A DNA stretch of 64,000 nucleotides from assembly GCA_023627715.1 (NCBI GenBank), contig JAMAHW010000035.1:186001-250000 (forward strand). The letters run 5' to 3'. Under the pieces are notes generated by a model, which was not told where the DNA came from, made no database searches, and worked only from the letters and a program-made list of their open reading frames with translations. Source of the DNA: Periconia sp. R9002. Its lineage: Eukaryota; Ascomycota; Dothideomycetes; Pleosporales; Periconiaceae. Below, piece by piece: positions 43,120 to 55,822 of this stretch (the stretch's first letter is position 1; the number at the start of each line of letters is the position of its first letter). The position numbers were made by a program, and so were the translations under genes.

Positions 43120-46100
43120 TTAGATAGACACTTTTCTCAAAACTTTAAGCTCCACGGGACCAATGAGACCAAAATCCTCCCAGTTCGCATTTGTATAGAG
43201 CGAAGGCATGCTCGGGCCGGAACCGATACTTTTAACACGATTGAGATTCGCCTTGACTGCGTTGAACAGAGACGTAGTAATCTCTATCTCCATGAAATTG
43301 CTGCCGGATACGACCAGGTCTGACACATCCACCACGGGGTTCGTCGGGTCGATGGGTGGGACTCGTTTTCCATTTAACCATGCTTTCATTGTATGCAAAA
43401 CAGGCCCAAAATCCACTAGAATGGTTGTTACTTCATCCCTTGATATTTCAAATTGTGTGCGATATGTACCAACACCACTGGCATGCTGAACTTGGGGAAT
43501 CTGTGTCCACGGTGCTAGATGATTCAGCAATCCCACATCGATGGATGTGATGTTGGCTTCGAGAGATGAGCCATTAAAATAAGGGCCATGAGCTTCAACG
43601 GTGAGGTTCCAGGAGTCGAGGTTTGTGACAGGTGACATTGACAGGTTGCCCTCTGGAAGATTGATGTTCGTACCGTTGTTCAGAGTCACCCAGGCTGGAG
43701 AATTGCCCGCGACTAATGCCACCATTTCCCTATCTCCGGTATAATAAACAGCTTTCACGTCGGTAGAATGATCGACTATATGTTTAGTGGAGGGCTTTTC
43801 AGCATCAGCCATGAATGCGATTATTGTTGTTTGGTTCGCCCGCAAATCAATGGTCATCTTGGTCGCTGTGCCGTTTCTTTCAAAAACTGCCAGTGGGAGC
43901 AGAGATCCGGTCCATGCGTCCAGTCTATATGGCACAAGATTTTCATCAACGGAGAAGGTAACGTTGAACACGTTACCGGCGCCCTGGTTGTACAGATAGA
44001 TGTATTCGGAGTGCGAGCTGACGTCAGATGTCCAAAATGTGTAAAGGTCCGATGCGTTTGAAGAAGTATCTACCCGAGCGCGAGCAAGTACTCCGTCTTC
44101 AGCAAGCATGAAGGCGGAAAATTCATCGGTGCCAACGACGCGTACAATATTGTACTCCAGTAGCTGCTTGATGTTTTGGGAAACCTGCTGCTGCCCGGTA
44201 GTTCCAACTGTAGTGTTTGGGACCGACCCGACGATATAAATATGCAGTCCATTTTTCGCAAATTCTAGCAGTGCGGCCGATGCATTTGGAGTGATTTGTG
44301 TCTGGTTGTAGATGACTAAAGCTTGAAAGGCAGGTCCCTCTGGAGCAAGTACCCCATCAACGACTACAGCTTCATCAGAGATCAAGTTATGTGCACTCAG
44401 ATACTCGTAGGTATACCCTTTTATATATCAGTAAGAATTCTAAGTGGATGAACAATCAAGCTCACCATGCTGGTTCATCTTCGAACTGGGATAAATCTTG
44501 GAAAATCTCCAGGGGTTCTCAAAGTAGTAAAAGGCGAGATCCACTTTGGGCACACCTGATTGCATTGTCATGCTGTTCCTCGCCGAATAAGCCATAAGTT
44601 CGTCCATATGTCGCCATGCCGGCTGTCGATGATTCCACATTTCTGTATACTGGTACTGGAAAGGGGTATACCCAGGCCACGTAGTGCCGTAATATTCACC
44701 ACCGTAAGCGTAACCGTGTATTACCATGGTATTCACACCCGCCGCATACGATTGGTCAAAAAGAGTCTTCAATTCGGGAACGGTAAGTTTGTAAGCTCCG
44801 ACAGATACCGCGCCAACCTCTGTCGAGATAATGTTTCGGCCTGCAAGGTGAGCAGGGCCTGTGAACTGCCGATAAAGGTCGATGTCTTCTTTGAAGCCGA
44901 GAGATTCGAGTTCCGGTACTTGCACATGCGGTACAGCTTTTGCCTGATGAATGTTAGACTTCCATTTCAAGAAAATGACAGGGACATCACAATGCGACAT
45001 TGGGCGGCTTACCATATCGAGCGGCATGTTGTATGCTGGTTGGTTTGACAATTGAACTCCCTTGGAAGTTGCCCATTTATTGTAATGTTCCAAGTAATCC
45101 AGATAGCCCTGAGTGAGCACAGCCTTGTAATCTTGCACATAAGGACCTCCATCTTCGTGATACCCACCAAGAGTGTAAGTGACATTGTAAGGCGGTACTA
45201 GCGAATCCCATGAATTTGTTGCATGAAAAAGAATGGGCAGATATGGAGTGATGCTATATCCGTGGCGTTCTTGAAAACGGGACGAGAGATCCGGCGTCCA
45301 AGGGAGCGCGAATTGCATTTCCATACTATCCTCCCATGCTTCAAGCACCCGTCAATAGAAGTTTGGGTATAGGGGAATACGAAGCTCACCATAACCGCCA
45401 GTGCCTCGCACAAGCGTTGCAATGCTAGAATCCGAGAGAATCTGCTGATCCCAAAAGTCTGTTGTTTTTTTCGCTCCCGCGGCACTAAAGTGGTCAACCA
45501 TCCATGAGCCATTGCCTAGCGCTGTCGTAGCATTCGCAATCGATACGCAGCTTCTCTGGTTCGTATAACGTTCATAAATAGAGAACAATATCCACTTGCC
45601 GTTGCCCTCTGGAGCCGTCCATGTGAAATTGCCTCCCTTTGTCATGTTTGTCAAATCTACTAAAGAACTTTCTTCAAGAACCGCAAAGGGGATGTTTCCC
45701 GAGACTTGATTTTCGATAATAATCTTCCCAGCCATAACAGCAACCAGCTCGTTGGATCCCCATAGTTCCACGGGATTCATGAAGCCCGGAAGTTGGAAAA
45801 AACTTAGATCCGGTTTGGGCAGTTCTCCTTGGAATGTTGCCCCAGATTGAACCGTTGCCTTTCCGTACACGAGCTGCTTGGCCAACCCGGGAGTCTCGAC
45901 GACTGATGGCACACCACTCCCTTGGTTTGGACCGAAAGCGAAATCAAAAGTCAGATTCAGAGTAGCTGATGTACTCAAGGCCGCATGAAACAGTTTTTTG
46001 AAGGCATCTGTACCGAAACCATAGATGGACCAATCAGTCAAGGCTGGACCCAAACCGTAATTGTAAAAAGGTAGAAACTCTAGTCCTCCACCTCCGATAG

Positions 46101-46318
46101 TTGCGATTTGGTGCATGTCATTCTGAACAGAGGTGTTCGAGACAGATGCATCGGGAAGCCTATTAATTTCAGCAAAGATCATCGGGCATGAAAGAAGATA
46201 TCTACCAGTATCTAAATTTCGGGCGGTATTCTGTAGGCGGCTCTTTGAAGTCTTCATTAAAATCAGCATGGACTTGGCTCACCAGCGTTAAAGAAGCCAA
46301 CAAGTGTAAAAGTATCAT
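43120..46318 (-). CDS. secreted GH106-like alpha-L-rhamnosidase
   Basis: Large extracellular glycoside hydrolase of 994 aa in five exons: 46206-46318, 45390-46159, 45013-45338, 44466-44943 and 43120-44417; introns of 46-69 nt keep the frame. Residues 1-18 are a signal peptide (MILLHLLASLTLVSQVHA). The mature start leads into EYRPKFRYWLPDASV, as in fungal members of this family. Further blocks are GGGGLEFLPFYNYG, DFAFGPNQGSG, GYAWEDSMEMQ, the GYHEDGG segment, STEVGAVSVGAY, MVIHGYAYGGEYYG, and a C-terminal beta-sandwich with LNGKRVPPIDPTNP. Many sequons support secretion. It would release rhamnose from pectin or glycosides. It shares a 432-bp divergent promoter with a Zn2Cys6 gene. Confidence 0.82.
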
Positions 46319-46420
46319 GTCTGAAAAGCAGTGTCGATTGATGCTGTAAGACCTCAGCTTCTGTTATCATCATGGCAAAGGTTATCGCATAGGTTCTTTT
46401 ATATTTTTATTGGCCCTTGA

Positions 46421-46444
46421 AATGCGGGGAACATTCCCCGCATT
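46421..46444. promoter_or_regulatory. perfect palindrome containing CGG-N10-CCG
   Basis: Ten-base arms AATGCGGGGA and TCCCCGCATT flank a four-base spacer. The CGG at 46425-46427 and CCG at 46438-46440 are inverted and ten bases apart, the classical layout for a Zn2Cys6 dimer (Put3-type spacing). It lies about 105 bp upstream of the rhamnosidase start. Confidence 0.6.
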
Positions 46445-46445
46445 A

Positions 46446-46508
46446 TCCCCAGATTCGTCTGACATTTTGGGAAACATGGGTATCTCGTGTTTATTTTGAA
46501 TCTGGGGA
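46446..46508. repeat. 11-bp inverted repeat with 41-bp loop
   Basis: TCCCCAGATTC at 46446-46456 is matched exactly by its reverse complement GAATCTGGGGA at 46498-46508. It lies just downstream of the CGG-N10-CCG palindrome in the same promoter. Confidence 0.6.
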
Positions 46509-46750
46509 AACCCTCGGGGTGACTCGTCCGAGCCGATACATTGGCAAATTTGCCAAGAATCGCAAGTCTCGTATAGGTGCAGGCGAATACGTTTCATCAC
46601 TAGTGCTAAAGCTAGTATTGCGCTAATATATCCTCCTCATCCCTCGTTCCTTCTGCTTCGTACCTCGTTCCTCGTATACAAATCCCTTTTCAAGCTTTGC
46701 GGCCGCAACCAATTTCGCCACCATCATTCCATGTGACAGTACTTGCTGAC

Positions 46751-48018
46751 ATGGGCGGGACCCGACGAGCACACCAGAAGTCACGGACCGGATGCGTTGA
46801 ATGCAAACGTAGACGGATAAAGGTAGGCATCACATTTCATCGTCATTAAATTTGAAAGCGCGCTCATTGAGTTTTTAGTGTGGTGAAGAGAAACCTAAAT
46901 GTCGTCAGTGCACGAAATACGACAAAAATTGCGAATACGCAGTCAAGTCGACACTTGGGGCTTCTACACCCTCTGCACGTTCCTCGGTGCAATTAGATCC
47001 GCAGGCCGAGACGCCCTCTCAGGGGACGAGCACCACTCCAGTACCATTTAGTCCTGTACCATACAGCAGCGCACATATACCAAGCTCACTATTTGATATG
47101 CAGGATCTCCATCTTTTGCATAATTGGTGTCTTAAGACAAGTACAAGCATACTTAATTCGCCGAATTTGGACCACTTTTGGCAGACGACACTCCCTCAGA
47201 TCGCGTTCCGGCACAACTACGTTATGCATAGCATTCTCAGTCTCAGTGCCCTGCATATTGCGTACCTGAATCCTTTTGACCGGCAATTGAACATACTTAA
47301 CGCCGCACAGCACCATACCAAAGCACTGGATGGATTCCGACAAGACTTAGATCACATGAGCCCAGAGAATTGCAATGCGCTGTTTGCAAATGCAGTACTG
47401 ATATTTTTCTACACCTTCATTACTTTCGGAAAACTATACGACCCTTCGGTAGACCCTAAAGTTGGACCGCGGATTCTGGGGGCTGATTGGGTTCCGTTAA
47501 TGCACGGTATCAACACACTTCTGGCTGCTGGATATGAGCACATCGCCGCTGGGCCGCTGAACACACTGCTCACTATTGTAAACTGGATGGAGCTGCGTCC
47601 AGACGAGTCTGATCCCGACGACAAACACGTTATACGTATTCGAGAGATCTGGGATCAGGGAGAGAACGCTGATGTTTACGACGAGACACTGGAGCAATTG
47701 CGGAAGTGCCGCACGTGGATTGCGCAGTTTGAAAAAATGCATATTGAAGATACATCCGAGTGGGGGTATAACCAAAGTTGGTCTGGACCTTTCATGTGGA
47801 TTTTCCTCGCTCCAAAGAAATATCTCCAACTCTTAGAGCAAAGACAACCGAGCGCTTTGATTATATTTGGATATTTCGGTGCCACGCTCCATGCTTTGAC
47901 GCAATACTGGTGGATTGACGGCTGTAGCAAGAGCATCGTAGAAGTCGTAAGTGAAAGTCTGGGTCCTTATTGGGCCCAATGGATGGAGTGGCCGAAGCAG
48001 GTGGTTGAACAACGATGA
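46751..48018 (+). CDS. Zn2Cys6 transcription factor
   Basis: Zinc-cluster regulator of 403 aa. Exons are 46751-46822 and 46879-48018; the 56-nt intron again splits the DNA-binding domain between Lys and the third Cys. The spliced cluster is C-x2-C-x6-C-x6-C-x2-C-x6-C at residues 15-42. A Ser/Thr/Pro-rich linker follows, then the fungal-specific region typical of the UPC2/sterol-regulator-like group (LHNWCLKTSTSI, HNYVMHSILSLSALHIAYL, HHTKALDGFRQDL). The divergent rhamnosidase and the CGG-N10-CCG site between the two starts suggest direct control of that gene and possibly autoregulation. Confidence 0.9.
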
Positions 48019-48491
48019 AGTCCGCTGTACCTGATTTTGTAATAATAATTTCTCGAATTTCGCGCCCAATTGGATTCCTTCCACCTCACTTCAGTACTGT
48101 TCCTTTAAATGTGGGGAGAAAGATCTTAGTATATAGATCGGCGATTTTCGTCAATCGTGCAAGGGTCAGCCTAGGGAGTGCGTATTTCTGAATGCGTATT
48201 CGTAGTGCCTGGCAACGTATTCGTAAATCGTCAAAGTCGAAGCCCCATCCACTAGCTCCCGAAACTATCCATACCAACGTAACCCAACGTCTATGCATTG
48301 CACAGCCACTATCCAACCATAAAAGCAAAACTGTTTCACGATGTCTCCTTGCATTGTATAAATTCTTTCTTTTCCATCAGACCTTCCTTTTTGCACTTCG
48401 ATTACAACGTTCCTTTTAATTAGTCATTCGTTCCCAGTCGCTCCTTTTGGATTTTCCTCAGCATCACCCATCCTTTCTTACGAACAAAATC
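48019..48491. other. intergenic
   Basis: 3' flank of the regulator and a T/C-rich leader before the RTA1 gene. A short GCGTATTCGTA-type repeat occurs at about 48180-48235. Nothing else seen. Confidence 0.4.
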
Positions 48492-49390
48492 ATGGCAGAG
48501 AACCATGGCATATACGCATATGAACCGAGTCAGCCCGCTGCGATCATATTTCTTTTCGCATTTGGTATCAGTGCAGCAATGCACCTCTTTCAAATGATAC
48601 GCGCAAGAGCATGGTTCTATAGTCCCTTGACAGTGGGAGCTATCAGTATGACAAACGTTCCCTTCCACGATTTCTTAACTCGATACTGATTGAATCTTCA
48701 GTGATGGCACTTGGTTACGCAGCTCGTGTAGTATCCGCGAAGAAGCCCGCCGATCTTGGTCCATACATTATTCAATCGCTATTCATCATTCTCCCACCCT
48801 CTCTTTACGCTGCATCGATATACATGATCTACGGCCGCCTCGTCATATTTGCCGATGCGTCTTACGCTTCTTTGGTAAGGCCCACGTATGTCACGAAAAT
48901 CTTTGTTACCGGAGACGTGCTGGCCTTCTTCCTTCAAGCGGGGGGCGGCGGCATGATGGCCCAGCCCAGTATGGGCGAAACGGGCCAGAAAATCATGCTC
49001 ATCGGTCTTGCCGTTCAACTTATCTTTTTCGGATTTTTCCTGATTATAGCCATTGTTTTCTTCAAACGCTTGCGGGCATCCCCAGCCGGACAGGTCGTTC
49101 CCCAATATGGCAAGCACGCGTGGCCAGTATTGTTGAAGCTCATGTTATGCGCTGCTATCATCATCATCCTGCGATGTGTCTTTCGAATATTTGAATTTGC
49201 GCAGGGTCACGATGGCTATCTCGCGAGTCACGAAGTATATGTCTACCTTTTTGACACTGTACCGATGTTTTGTGTTCAATGCATGTTTCATTTCATCCGA
49301 GCGAACGAGATATTTGGGTCTAAAGCGATGGGAAAACTTCCAGAACGCGAAGGTGTCATTCCTCTGTATAATAGAAACCGAAGAACATGA
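48492..49390 (+). CDS. RTA1-like lipid-translocating membrane protein
   Basis: Seven-helix fungal RTA1/lipid-translocating exporter family protein, 280 aa. Exons are 48492-48645 and 48702-49390; the 56-nt intron starts GTATGA and ends TCAG. Family features are the short extracellular N-terminus ending in YEPSQPAAIIFLFAFG, YAARVVSAKKPADLGPYIIQ, the APSLYAASIYM-like PPSLYAASIYMIYGR and TGDVLAFFLQAGGGGMM. RCVFRIFEFAQGHDGYL and a terminal FDTVPMF helix also match. Family members give tolerance to toxic lipids or azoles and sit in the plasma membrane. The substrate here is unknown. Confidence 0.93.
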
Positions 49391-49486
49391 ACAGATTATG
49401 CCAAAATTACTTGCCTCCACTATTCCGAAAGATACAAAAAACACAACTTCTCCCAACCTCATCATTCTATACCAACTGGAGGTATT

Positions 49487-51676
49487 CTATACACCAGATT
49501 CCATTCTAACAGCGGGGCTGTTGATAAATTCACACCTTTCAATAAGCTTTTCCCAGCTTGCCGCTTCTTCGGCTTTGCTTGCGGCTTCCTTCTGGAAGTC
49601 TTTGCTGACGGTCACAGACTTTGGCTCGAAAGGCCCTCCGGTAAGCTTGAAAGATATACTACTAGGGTATTCACCCTTGTTATCTTCCCTCGGCACATCG
49701 GAAAAGGCGTGAGGCCATGACTCAGTATCCTCAATAGCCCCATCAGGTTTTCCGTAAGTGGCGAACTGCGCAATCCTTCGGCTAAACTTCTTCGATAGCT
49801 CCAGTTGCGCAGCCGAATTGTCCGCACCTCCCGCCAGACGTTGAATATTAAGAGCGTAAGGAATATCGCTGAGATGAGATACCCGCCACATGGGAACACC
49901 AATGGTTTCGAAAACAGGGGTAAATCTTGTGGAGTTATGCTCGTACAGCCAAACATTTGATGCTTGTTCACCACCATGCTTCACATACTGCCATGCGAAG
50001 TCGATCACTGGGCATGTGAACCAAAAATCTCGATTTATCTGAGCCGCTCTGTAGTACTGTGGGGAAATTGGGCCGTCATATTCGGGACGAACCATCATTC
50101 CAAAATCTCCCAGAGGGTACAGTTCCAGGAGTTTCGATCTTGTCGCCTTGGAATGACCAAAAAGCCAGGGTTCGAATGTGGCGAGGACATCCTCGTCAGT
50201 TGCGGTGGCAGGTGAAGCATACCATGCACCATCGTTCGTAACCCAGGATGTAATAATAGGTATGCCCTTCACAAATTTACCGGCTCGCATCAATTCTGTA
50301 GGTCGATCCAGTATGTAATCGTTGTCGAACGTCGGATAGAAGTAGCCTTCTCCGAAGGGCGGACGGGCCGCGCGTGACATGGCTGTGGAGATATTTGTGA
50401 GAACTTCAAAGGGAATTTTACGCATGCAATCCAAGGTTGTCGTAGATTGACTATCGCCATTTTTGACGCACCCTACCTTTTCTGCAATGGCTGCCGTGTT
50501 GTTCGCAACCAAATCAGATTTTGTATTGAAGTTCAAGCCGGAGGCACCCGACATCATTCTGTTCAAAGTGAGTCAGTCAGATATTGCCATCTTCGGAGAT
50601 CATACCGCTCACATTGCTTGCTGGAACGGTACACCACGCTTTCCGCCAAATGATGTTAAGTGCAGGCTAATATCGCTTCCTCCCACACTCTGTCCCATCA
50701 CAGTCACTTTAAGAATACGTTAGATCAGCCCATCTGAACGTACATTTACTCATGATGTATGTGTTTTCGTACCTCTTTTGGGGTCACCTCCGAAGTATTT
50801 AATGTTGTCGCGAACCCCTGAATTATCCGTTTAGTCAGTACATCAAGTGGGGATATATTTAGCATGAGAAGGGTCAAACCATACAATCTAACGCAGCACG
50901 CTGATCGCGCAGACCGACATTGGTATGACCAGATCCAAGCAAAGCTTTGCTGGATGCAAAGCCAAACACTATTGTGATTATTGAGTTGTGTTTTCTTTTG
51001 CATAATTCGTGTTTTTACTCACGACCAAGCCGATAATTGATGCTCACAAATATCAAGGGATACCCGTCAACCTTCGCCTGTCTCACCAAACCATCGGGTT
51101 CGTAGAGTATATCCGAACCAGAACCCAATGCATGACCGCCTACATCATAGAAGTCTTAGTAACTGCGCAAGAAACTTCCAGGGCCAGATACAACAACGTA
51201 CCTCCGTGTATCCATACCACTACTGGAAGCTTGTCGTTGGGTTTAGTGCCATACGACCGGGCAACTCGTAGACTCAAGCAATTTTCGCTGATATTGACGA
51301 TTTTGCTGGTGAATGGGAATATATCCCCTGTGGCTTGTGGGCACCATGCTCCTGGCTTGGTCGCATCAATGATGGAACCGGTGGCGGGGGTGAAGGTGAC
51401 CGGTGGGGCGAAGCGGTTTTTGCCAGCGGTATCTTCGGCGTAAAATATGTTATGGAAATGTTCAATGTCTGCAGAACGATTACCAATGTATCGGGCGTTT
51501 GGACTCAGAGCAATTGGAAGGGATTCGTTCAGATGGTGGGGTGGTGCAGATTTGATGTCATAGGTTGGAATTGTACCCAGAATAAATTCGCGGGCGGGCT
51601 CCCATGAAATGGCGAGTAGCGCAATGCATAGCGCGGATACTCCGATCAAGGCTACGTTAATATTCGGAGCCATCAT
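49487..51676 (-). CDS. type B carboxylesterase, membrane-anchored or secreted
   Basis: Alpha/beta-hydrolase of 628 aa in six exons: 51202-51676, 51023-51139, 50885-50968, 50773-50817, 50613-50706 and 49487-50558; introns of 54-67 nt keep the frame. Residues about 7-27 form an uncleaved anchor or signal peptide. Visible are the ENCLSLRV disulfide region, the oxyanion loop VVVWIHGGG, NYRLGLFGF, DQRAALDWVRDNIKYFGGDP and the nucleophile elbow GQSVGG, where most relatives have GESAGG. VTNDGAWY supplies the probable acid and VSHLSDIPYAL the catalytic His. The substrate is unknown; fungal relatives include lipases and cholinesterase-like enzymes. Confidence 0.9.
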
Positions 51677-52106
51677 GAAGATAAGTTTTGAGAATTGGAG
51701 TTTTTACGTCAACTGAAAGGTGGCGTTTTCAATGTGCGTAGGATCACTTAACGTCGGAAAAAAGTGGTGCATTCCAACTACTTAATGACTAGCGGCCAAA
51801 TATAGTACGAACAAGAGCTTGTCTAAGCTCAAAAGTATCTTACATGTATTTTCCTATCAATGATATAAGTGAATTTGAAATAGAAAATCTGAAACTGATC
51901 AAATCCTGATCTACCGCCCTTTCATTCAGCTAAACTTCAAAGGGCAATTCTGTACACATGCACCTGGACTTGTTAGGAATAGCGTGGCCTTCTGAACGTT
52001 GATATGGCGTCCACTAGAGGAGCAGCCCTGTATCCAATTTCCACCGAACAAAGAAGTTTTACTCGCGATGATTTAGAAAATATCATCTACAAGATCTCTC
52101 CGATCC
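51677..52106. other. intergenic
   Basis: Promoter of the esterase and 3' flank of the membrane protein. Nothing else seen. Confidence 0.4.
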
Positions 52107-52858
52107 TCAAGCAGCTATGAACGATTCGCTGTGGTACTGTTTTGCCGGAAAAAAGTACGCCACCGAGTAGGCCGCGAACGAGGTGCAAGGAGGGATGACG
52201 GTCACGAGACCGCTTTGTAACGATGAGCGCTGAATAATCCCCACGATACACATAAATGTGCTCGCAGCGGCAACAGTGAGAAAAATATATCTGTAATTTT
52301 CATCTGAGTCATGTACAATACGTATAGTAGTCACACCAAAAACTCACAGTCGGTGATTGGACACCCTCCGGCACTGAACCATGACATATGTTGCAACGAA
52401 AAATAACCAAGCCCCAAACATCCTGTTGGACTTAGTCATGTCTGAATGCAGAGTTACCGTGAAAAATATGACGTAACTTACATCCAAGCCCATTTAGGAT
52501 GAATGGCTGAATCATTGCGCATCATGAGCCACAGGACGCTCGTAATGCCCATGAGTGGACCAACAAGATTGCTTGAGACGGCAACAAAAAGCCCGCCAAC
52601 CAATAACCATATGTGCAAGAGTGTGCTAATGGGAAGTCGGGGTGCAGGGTTGTCATCATATCCGAGGCGGACTGCATAGGACGAAGAGGGGGAGGGGTCG
52701 TCCAGGGCAGCTGCTGGGGTTATCAACACCAAGCACAGAGACGCCAGAATGATCTTACAGCAAGATTCAGGCAAACGTATGCGCACACAGAGAGTGTTCA
52801 GTCGCGAAGGAGTGGAACTCTCTGCTGCCGTAATGCCACATCTTCTGTGAACATCCAT
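52107..52858 (-). CDS. multi-spanning membrane protein of unknown function
   Basis: Three exons: 52482-52858, 52348-52422 and 52107-52290; introns of 59 and 57 nt, both entered in phase 2. The product is 211 aa from the ATG at 52858; an in-frame ATG at 53005 would add 49 polar residues. The first hydrophobic segment (CCKIILASLCLVLITPAAAL) could be a signal peptide. Four further helices follow: LLHIWLLVGGLFVAVSSNLV with LMGITSVLWLMM, MMFGAWLFFVATYVMVQC, YIFLTVAAASTFMCIVGII and TSFAAYSVAYFF. No family is recognised. Confidence 0.65.
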
Positions 52859-53005
52859 AACAGTGGTGACTGGGGCCAAGTGAGGTAATTGAAAATCCGA
52901 GGTTCGCAGAAGAGTAAATATGTGATTTTGTTCATACGATAAGTTCGAATTGTGATCTCTAGCTTGCGGGAACGACTTCTTTATGACACTTAGTTGACCG
53001 CACAT

Positions 53006-53583
53006 TCCCTCATCACTGGAGCCTCCTAGGAAGTGGGAACACGGTGCGCAAAAAGGCGATCAGCAGGCAACCACCCTCCCAGAAGAGGCCAGGTTTATAA
53101 CCCATTACGGCAGACAATTGCCCAATCGTATGACCGTAGCCACGAGGATGCATCGCGGGAAACCAAGGTGTTCACACCCTCCCACGTGCAGTGTAACTTA
53201 TGTGGCCAATACCGTCTGAATCATGTAATTGCGCCGCCGCAGATGAATCCACTGATTCGCCTCTCCGTACAAGATTGCAACAGACTGGCACCACTAGTTC
53301 CAGTATAACAGGGAAGGGTGCTTGAACGATAGAGATCCGGCCCATGGGTGTCTATGCAGCAAACCGGTGACCCTGATGGGTGTACACCGACCTGCTCCTG
53401 CCCCTCATCAATCTCGTCGTCAGCAAAAGACGCCACATTGCGTTCGTAAATAGCCTGACGCAAAGTGGCTCCAATGCACACACAAGTGGCAAATAAAAAA
53501 GCACAAACATCACCACATCACTCTTCCATTCCGAAATTCTCCAGGATAGTACTCAACTAGGAATGTATTTTATTCGCTATCTT
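53006..53583. other. intergenic
   Basis: Between the membrane protein and the glycosidase-like gene. A minus-strand open frame (53221-53481) has six cysteines but no signal peptide. Nothing supported. Confidence 0.35.
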
Positions 53584-55822
53584 TCAATTGGTGTACCCCT
53601 CCTGCCTCTTAATCGCCAAAAACGTGAGGCTCCAAAGCTGCCGGATGTCAGACTCAGTATCCGAATACATGCTAAAAGGTACCGCTTGAAATCCATTGTC
53701 ATATTTCCATGACCACACTTCACCTGAAAGCTGATCCCGGTTTGCATCAATGAGATCCCAAAGATGATTATACGCAGAAATAACCCTCTTGTGGAGTGCA
53801 TCGTCGTTGCAGAAGTCTGGTGGTAGCATGTTAATATGGAAAGAGGAAAGGAGAGAAGCTACATAGCAAGGTGGGGTCAAGGATGGTTGTAGGCTCACCT
53901 GGTTTGTCTCCGCCACAACGATCGAGCTGACGCTGAAGTCCTGCGGCCATCATAGCCAGCTGCCAACTCCAAACTACAGTACCATGATACTGGTTGTTTG
54001 ACCAGTTATCCGCATAGCTTTGAGAACCACCATATGCCGGATTTGATACCAAAAGTCCTGCTTCGATTGACAAGCCCACAGGAAAGGGGGCGAGAATATT
54101 GTTTGCAGCTTGATCCAGGAACGCGCTGAGTTGGGTCTGATTCTTTGGGTCGAGAAAGTAGAGGCGGAAACAATCGTCAGTGTTCATGACGCGAACAATG
54201 GGTTGATTGTTATCACCATTCAACGCAAGACCGTGGAACACGATATCCCCCGTGATCTTCTCTGTAGGTGCAGGTGCGGCGAGGTTGGCTTGTTTTACGT
54301 ACTGGTTGACGAGGTCACGTGCTTCGTTGGCGGGGATGGTCACTTTGAAGAAATCGAGTGTTTTGTCTTCCCAAGTCTGAGCCCACTCATCCGCGAGCGT
54401 TTTCCAATCATCTCTACCTGCGAAAAAATCGGCCCGCGCCAGTCTACCTATAGCACGCAGACCTGCTGGAACGAGTGCTGTGTTGACATCATACGGAATT
54501 CGGCCTCCTCCTAAGCCGTTGCTGGAGTCGCGCCATTCACCTACCGACTCGCCATCTTTCAAATGAATGAGATTTTCGACTATCTGAGAGCTTGCGAATG
54601 CGGCTGAGGTCTTCATAATCTTTTCCGCTGTTGCTTGTGCAAGTTCCCGGTACGAGGTGCCCACATTTTCCTGGAGGAAAGAAGCCTTTGTATTGAGGAA
54701 ATCCGATATCCGACCCTTTCCAGCTTCTGTATCGAGGAAGTAGTCTTGCATGACTATTGGGAGGTAATAATCGGTGTCGACCATTTTGTAGTCACAAGAT
54801 GGTGCAGCCGAATCTATCCCGTTTTGGCGATTGAGCCAGGCAGCGTAATCTCCAATAACTTCTTCGTGACAAACAGTACCATCGCCATTGTTGATGCGCT
54901 CAAGGACCGCGGAAATAGCAGCTTCTATTGCTCCACCTTCTCCCTCACTCAAAATGGATCGCATGAGAAGGACCGAAATCATACTGTCGCGACCGAAGTA
55001 GGTCAAAAAGCGCCACGTACCGGCCAGTACCTTATTTTTGTAGGAGAGAAAAGACAGTGAAGTTGTTTGGTCGGGATTCTGTGCTATTAAGTCTTGCGAC
55101 GCCGAATTCAAGACCTGCTGAGGGCTCAATTGACTCATCTGCGGATAATTGAATGTTGCAGTGAAATTGTAGGTTCCTTTCCCAAAGCGTATGGTGTACT
55201 TGTCCCCGGGAATGATTTTGACGGCATCAACATCACCAACTTGGGCAAATGTGAGCCAAGTCGTGGTTTGCTTGTCAAACCAATCTCGGTAGATCGCTGC
55301 ACCACCAGCAATATCCCCAGGCACCACTGCGACGGCATTTTGAACTTCAGGACGCAATATGCGGCCACCCTCAGAGTAATCTCGAATGGTTCGAATACTT
55401 CCCAAGATGGGGAGAGTAAGAATAGCTGGAGAATCAAAATGAATAAGGCCAGTGACACCCACGCGAGGGTTGCTGTTATTCGAACCGGCACTTCCAAGGT
55501 TGACGGGCTCCAAGGCATTTCCTGAAGTTGTTGTGTTCTCAATATGCAAGCCTAGGGACCCTTTGACGCCATTCTCAGGCTCGAAATAAGCGGCAATGCC
55601 GCTGTTTCCTGAAGGCCATGCGATGAGAAGACGAGGATCAACTTCTTTGCCACCACTAACCGGGCTGGTGACTATCACGTGGGAACTGGATTGGCAATCG
55701 GAAAGGAAATAGTTCTCATATGGAGGCTCGGAAAGATGAAGACGAGAGATCGAGCAGTCCCCGTCCACCGCTAGGGTCGCAGAGCACAAAAGAGCAGCAA
55801 TCAAAGGCCAGCGGGCAGCCAT
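53584..55822 (-). CDS. secreted six-hairpin glycosidase-like protein
   Basis: Extracellular protein of 718 aa. Exons are 53899-55822 and 53584-53816; the 82-nt intron starts GTGAGC, ends CCAG and is phase 1. Signal peptide at 1-18 (MAARWPLIAALLCSATLA). An N-terminal beta-rich domain (about 20-260) is followed by an (alpha/alpha)6-type catalytic region. It has LAGTWRFLTYFGRDSMISVL, which matches the WFGRDT-type motif of glycogen-debranching-like glycosidases. GDGTVCHEEVIGDYAAW and DTDYYLPIVMQDYF carry candidate acidic residues. The C-terminal half holds QYHGTVVWSWQLAMM and EVWSWKYDNGF, typical (alpha/alpha)6 end motifs. The exact GH family and substrate are not assigned. Confidence 0.8.

Larger units (their letters stand above)
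46319..46750. promoter_or_regulatory. divergent promoter, rhamnosidase / Zn2Cys6 factor
   Basis: A 432-bp region between two divergent ATGs. It carries two perfect inverted repeats, listed separately and in the findings. From 46625 a CCTCGTTCCT-like repeat precedes the regulator. Confidence 0.6.
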
